Source of the DNA: Phycisphaerae bacterium
GTDB taxonomy: Bacteria; Planctomycetota; Phycisphaerae; Sedimentisphaerales; Anaerobacaceae
Assembly (NCBI GenBank): GCA_028714255.1
Contig: JAQTMR010000001.1
Span: 310,001-374,000, forward strand
Reading direction: 5' to 3'
Length of the DNA stretch: 64,000 nucleotides
In this document: positions 61,750 through 64,000 of the stretch, in pieces
Numbering within the stretch: position 1 is the first letter of the stretch
How the letters are laid out: each line of letters opens with the position of its first letter
Notes under the pieces: generated by a model
The model's database searches: none
What the model was told of the DNA's origin: nothing
What the model saw: the letters and a program-made list of their open reading frames with translations, nothing else
Made by a program: the position numbers and the translations under genes

Positions 61750-62872
61750 AACAAGCGTCGAATCGTATTTTGCTCAGTGTCTCCAGCCATAGACTTTTTC
61801 GTCCTTTTTGATCGTAGAATTCATTTAAGTCCAGCAAATTATCTATTGCCAAAAGCTTGTACTTATCTTCCTCGCTAAGTTCGTACCTTCCTTCCTTTGA
61901 CATTATAACTTTCAGCAACAGCGGGAAAACATAAGCACCCATAAGCAGGTGCTCGTGAGGTATCCAGCCCCATTTAAGTTGTGTAACATCGCCCCCATGA
62001 ACGTAACTATTCCTAAGGACATATAATTCTAATATCCAAAACTGTACAATGTCCCATCCTCCTGAATACTTGGGGCCTAATTGTGAAGACACAATCTGCC
62101 TTGCCGCCAACCTCTTGCTATCCTCTACCCTGATGTTTACCCAATTCTTCAATTCTTTTGATATCGCCTTACTTAATTGGTACCTATCTTTAGCACTTGG
62201 GAACAACCTGTCAAATGCATTTGCCAGCATCACAACCTCGGTTATTTGAAGCACACTGGGTGAATCTGTATTCGCTTGGCGGAATAAATCCGACGCCTCA
62301 ATAACGAGTCTGTCCAGAGGAGTACTCTTTTCTATCGTTTTTCCGAGTGCCCCCAACCATGCCTTTTCAACTTTTCCGCATCCACCACGCATTCGGCATC
62401 CTGGTGGTGTTGACACTGTTATCTCGTCAAACGTGTATCCCATATCGCTTGTATATCCATCCCTCTTATAAGATGTGAAAGCGACCCAATCCTCCCCAAT
62501 ACTAAAATTCTGATAATGAAGCTCTGTTAATGAAGAATTCACATAGTTTCCCAAAGATCTGAAGAACTCGTTTTCTCCAATAAGCGCAGTAGTCAGCAGA
62601 GTAACCGCCTCTTGAAATGCCTGCCTGTCTTGTTCTTCAACCCGCTCAAAAAGATCGCGTGATTTATCTATCATTATAGTCTGCGGGCTTTCCACATCAC
62701 CATCGAGATACTTATACATCCCGCAGATACTATTCAACGACTCCGTAAACTCACCAAACTTGTTGTCTTTCCGCGGCCATCTGAGGAATAGGTATTTACC
62801 CATCTCAAGATCTGTACCAAGCTTGAGCCATGGTAACAAAACAACAGTATGTACTTTTTTGTCTTTCCCCAT
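61739..62872 (-). CDS. ApeA-like HEPN-domain hypothetical protein
   Basis: 377 residues. N-terminal part is beta/alpha with no named family (VVLLPWLKLGTDLEMGKYLF). The C-terminal third is helical and contains ELYVLRNSYVHGGD near residue 287: the R-N-x3-H motif of HEPN RNases, in the setting seen in ApeA-like C-terminal domains. ApeA proteins are tRNA-cleaving abortive-infection effectors; the match here is only to the motif and helix pattern. Conserved Cys near GCRMRGGCGK. AGGAAAT precedes the ATG at 62872. Neighbour of GIY-YIG gene and repeats: an accessory island. Confidence 0.65.
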   Translation of the reverse strand: MGKDKKVHTVVLLPWLKLGTDLEMGKYLFLRWPRKDNKFGEFTESLNSICGMYKYLDGDVESPQTIMIDKSRDLFERVEEQDRQAFQEAVTLLTTALIGENEFFRSLGNYVNSSLTELHYQNFSIGEDWVAFTSYKRDGYTSDMGYTFDEITVSTPPGCRMRGGCGKVEKAWLGALGKTIEKSTPLDRLVIEASDLFRQANTDSPSVLQITEVVMLANAFDRLFPSAKDRYQLSKAISKELKNWVNIRVEDSKRLAARQIVSSQLGPKYSGGWDIVQFWILELYVLRNSYVHGGDVTQLKWGWIPHEHLLMGAYVFPLLLKVIMSKEGRYELSEEDKYKLLAIDNLLDLNEFYDQKGRKSLWLETLSKIRFDACFEG

Positions 62873-63723
62873 CTTATTTCCTACTTATTGGTAAAAAGTC
62901 GTACAGAATTATCTCCCCAATTCTCGCCAAACACAAACCGTAAATTTACTAACCCCAATGATGCTTCTCATAGTGAAACGAAGACGGGCCTCCGCCCATG
63001 CTCACCCAATTCTACCCCCTTTTCTGTCCCCGTCAACACCAAAAATTTGCTTGTGCTGCCTACTGCTCGGAGACTGTCCTACTGGTATGCCTTCGGCATA
63101 TCCGCTGTTCGTTTCCTCGTAATCCCTCCGGCTGCACCTCGCAATTTTTGCTGTTGTGCGAAGCATGCCATAGGTAAGTCCTCCAGTCTTTATGGTGAGC
63201 CTGTCGAACCGTTCGGCCCCTGTTCCTATTTTACTGCGTGGCTTCGCCCCTGCGTAATACTAACGTTCCTCATTCCGGCTTCCGGAAATTTATCCTGTGG
63301 ACAACAGCAAAAAAATCTATTTCCCAAACCTCTGACTTAAAAAAACTACGTTCTAAAAACCTTTGAGTTTTTTCGCGCTATGTGGCATTGAGACCTACTG
63401 AAAAAAAACATCTAAAATCTCTGTGTTCTCCGCGGAAACTTATCACCCTTAAGGGTGTCAATCAAATGCGCAGGGGGGGTGCAAAATTGGTGAATATTTG
63501 GCCTCACTTTTGGCAAATTTTGTATAAGTTTGGCTAAGTTTGGCTATGGTTTTTGTAAGTTTTGGCACGTTTTGGAACACCAACATGCGCAAATGATGCT
63601 ACCCCATATTACCTATTTCTGCTATTTTACTAAAGAACTTCACAGCTAAATCCGTGTGAATCTGTGTAAATCCGTGGTTAATTTTTTTCGTGTCTTAGTG
63701 ACTTAGTGGCTGGAAGTAATGAA
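62873..63723. other. 850-bp gene-free region holding repeats
   Basis: Includes a GGTGAGCCTGTCGAACC unit (63194-63210), a degenerate ATTCCGG...CCGGAA fragment near 63270-63290 and the long repeat copy B (63469-63636). The 163-codon plus frame at 62849-63340 is not convincing: it has repeat-derived stretches and no ribosome site. Confidence 0.55.
63469..63636. repeat. Long interspersed repeat, copy B
   Basis: About 168 bases matching 30569-30777: left end CGCAGGGGGGGTGCAAAATT, TAAGTTTGGC units in the middle, right end TGATGCTACCCCATATTACC to ATTTTACTAAAG. It lacks the extra GTCCGTAGCC unit of copy A. Confidence 0.75.
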
Positions 63724-64000
63724 TTACGGTGCGAGGAAAGCGTCTGCTTCGCAGGAGGGTACTTCGTTACCATCGTATTTATTAGCGCCCTGCAGAGTGA
63801 ATATATCGTCGCTGGAAGTATCTATTTGGCGAGTCTTTACGAACTCCGCGCTGCCGTCGCAGAACATAACGTTTTGGCCTCGTCGGCTGTGATTAACGCT
63901 GTTGAGATTCAACAAATCCTTGTCTGGCTGACAATTCAAAGGCTTGGAGTAATCGCTGGGTAGTTTTTCAAAAAGCGGGCTCATATCCGCTATTAATACT
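63724..64000 (-). CDS. Pseudopilin-like protein with H-x9-DG tail, 5' end beyond window
   Basis: C-terminal 92 codons of a type II secretion-type pseudopilin of the planctomycete DUF1559/H-X9-DG group. VNHSRRGQNVMFCDGSAEFV shows His, nine residues, then Asp-Gly, the signature of this group; the tail is TLQGANKYDGNEVPSCEAD. The frame is still open at the window edge (VLIADMSPLF), and the N-terminal methylation helix would lie beyond. The ATG at 63984 is internal, not the start. Confidence 0.85.
   Translation of the reverse strand, partial: VLIADMSPLFEKLPSDYSKPLNCQPDKDLLNLNSVNHSRRGQNVMFCDGSAEFVKTRQIDTSSDDIFTLQGANKYDGNEVPSCEADAFLAP

Noticed and set aside
62849-63340. 163-codon plus-strand ORF
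   Set aside because: No ribosome site, partly made of repeat sequence (GEPVEPFGP from the GGTGAGCCTGTCGAACC unit), no recognisable domain.

Overview
The window reads as a chromosomal piece of a planctomycete, most likely of the Phycisphaerae/Sedimentisphaerales type (inference). The signs are very long secreted proteins ending in dockerin-like or LamG modules, a PEP-CTERM protein, a pseudopilin with the H-x9-DG tail, two ECF sigma factors (one with a membrane tail), two GroEL paralogues, and intergenic DNA full of short dispersed palindromic repeats. There is one tRNA and no rRNA, phage, complete insertion sequence or CRISPR array.

Layout. 1-3.3 kb: purine permease (edge-truncated), typA, tRNA-Leu(UAG), xseB. 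3.4-9 kb: xseA, then a 1386-residue secreted repeat protein ending in its own terminator. 9.3-13.5 kb: membrane C39-like peptidase, YhaM-type exonuclease, proS. 13.5-14.7 kb: repeat-rich accessory patch with a GIY-YIG protein and an orphan gene. 14.7-18.6 kb: a polysaccharide cluster with a DUF4416 gene, a MraY/WecA-type glycosyl-1-phosphate transferase that seems to start at ATC, and an O-antigen ligase/polymerase with TPRs. 18.6-24 kb: yebC, an SMP-30 protein, an RhlE-type helicase and a secreted gene broken by an in-frame amber codon. 24-32 kb: ECF sigma factor with membrane tail, a 1667-residue subtilase/beta-helix/LamG protein, a candidate small RNA and a PEP-CTERM protein. 32.7-38.9 kb: lsrF-SDR pair, GH130 phosphorylase, MBL hydrolase, ymdB-rny. 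39-46.9 kb: glycosyltransferase, dapA, pdxJ, HEPN-like gene with a 13-codon leader ORF, pgsA, ribBA and two exported proteins. 47-49.6 kb: ECF sigma/anti-sigma pair and a nucleotidyltransferase pair. 49.9-52 kb: a 695-residue protein that looks like a Cap4/DUF4297-type nuclease. 52-61 kb: a nine-gene minus-strand chaperone run, groEL2 - degenerate S41 lipoprotein - groES - groEL1 - PD-(D/E)XK-like gene - four-helix-bundle gene - dnaJ - grpE - fmdB. 61-64 kb: GIY-YIG, HEPN-like gene, repeats and the tail of a pseudopilin.

How it works together. Housekeeping functions (translation, RNA turnover, protein folding, lysine, riboflavin, pyridoxal and phospholipid synthesis) alternate with surface and export functions and with small accessory genes of lower GC that look like defence or selfish genes. 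The accessory genes tend to sit next to repeats. Repeats have also entered coding sequence in proS, the SDR gene and the O-antigen ligase, and they supply the 3' ends of proS, grpE, xseA and the MBL hydrolase gene.

No single large new system is proven. The best candidates for something undescribed are the 695-residue nuclease-like protein, the accessory gene pair inside the chaperone run flanked by inverted repeats, the ATC-initiated transferase, the S41 protein with its catalytic Ser replaced by Cys and Lys by Glu, a ~290-bp element with 12-bp inverted ends upstream of rny, and a terminator-ended small RNA candidate carrying an anti-Shine-Dalgarno motif. All functional calls come from reading the sequence; no database search was run.
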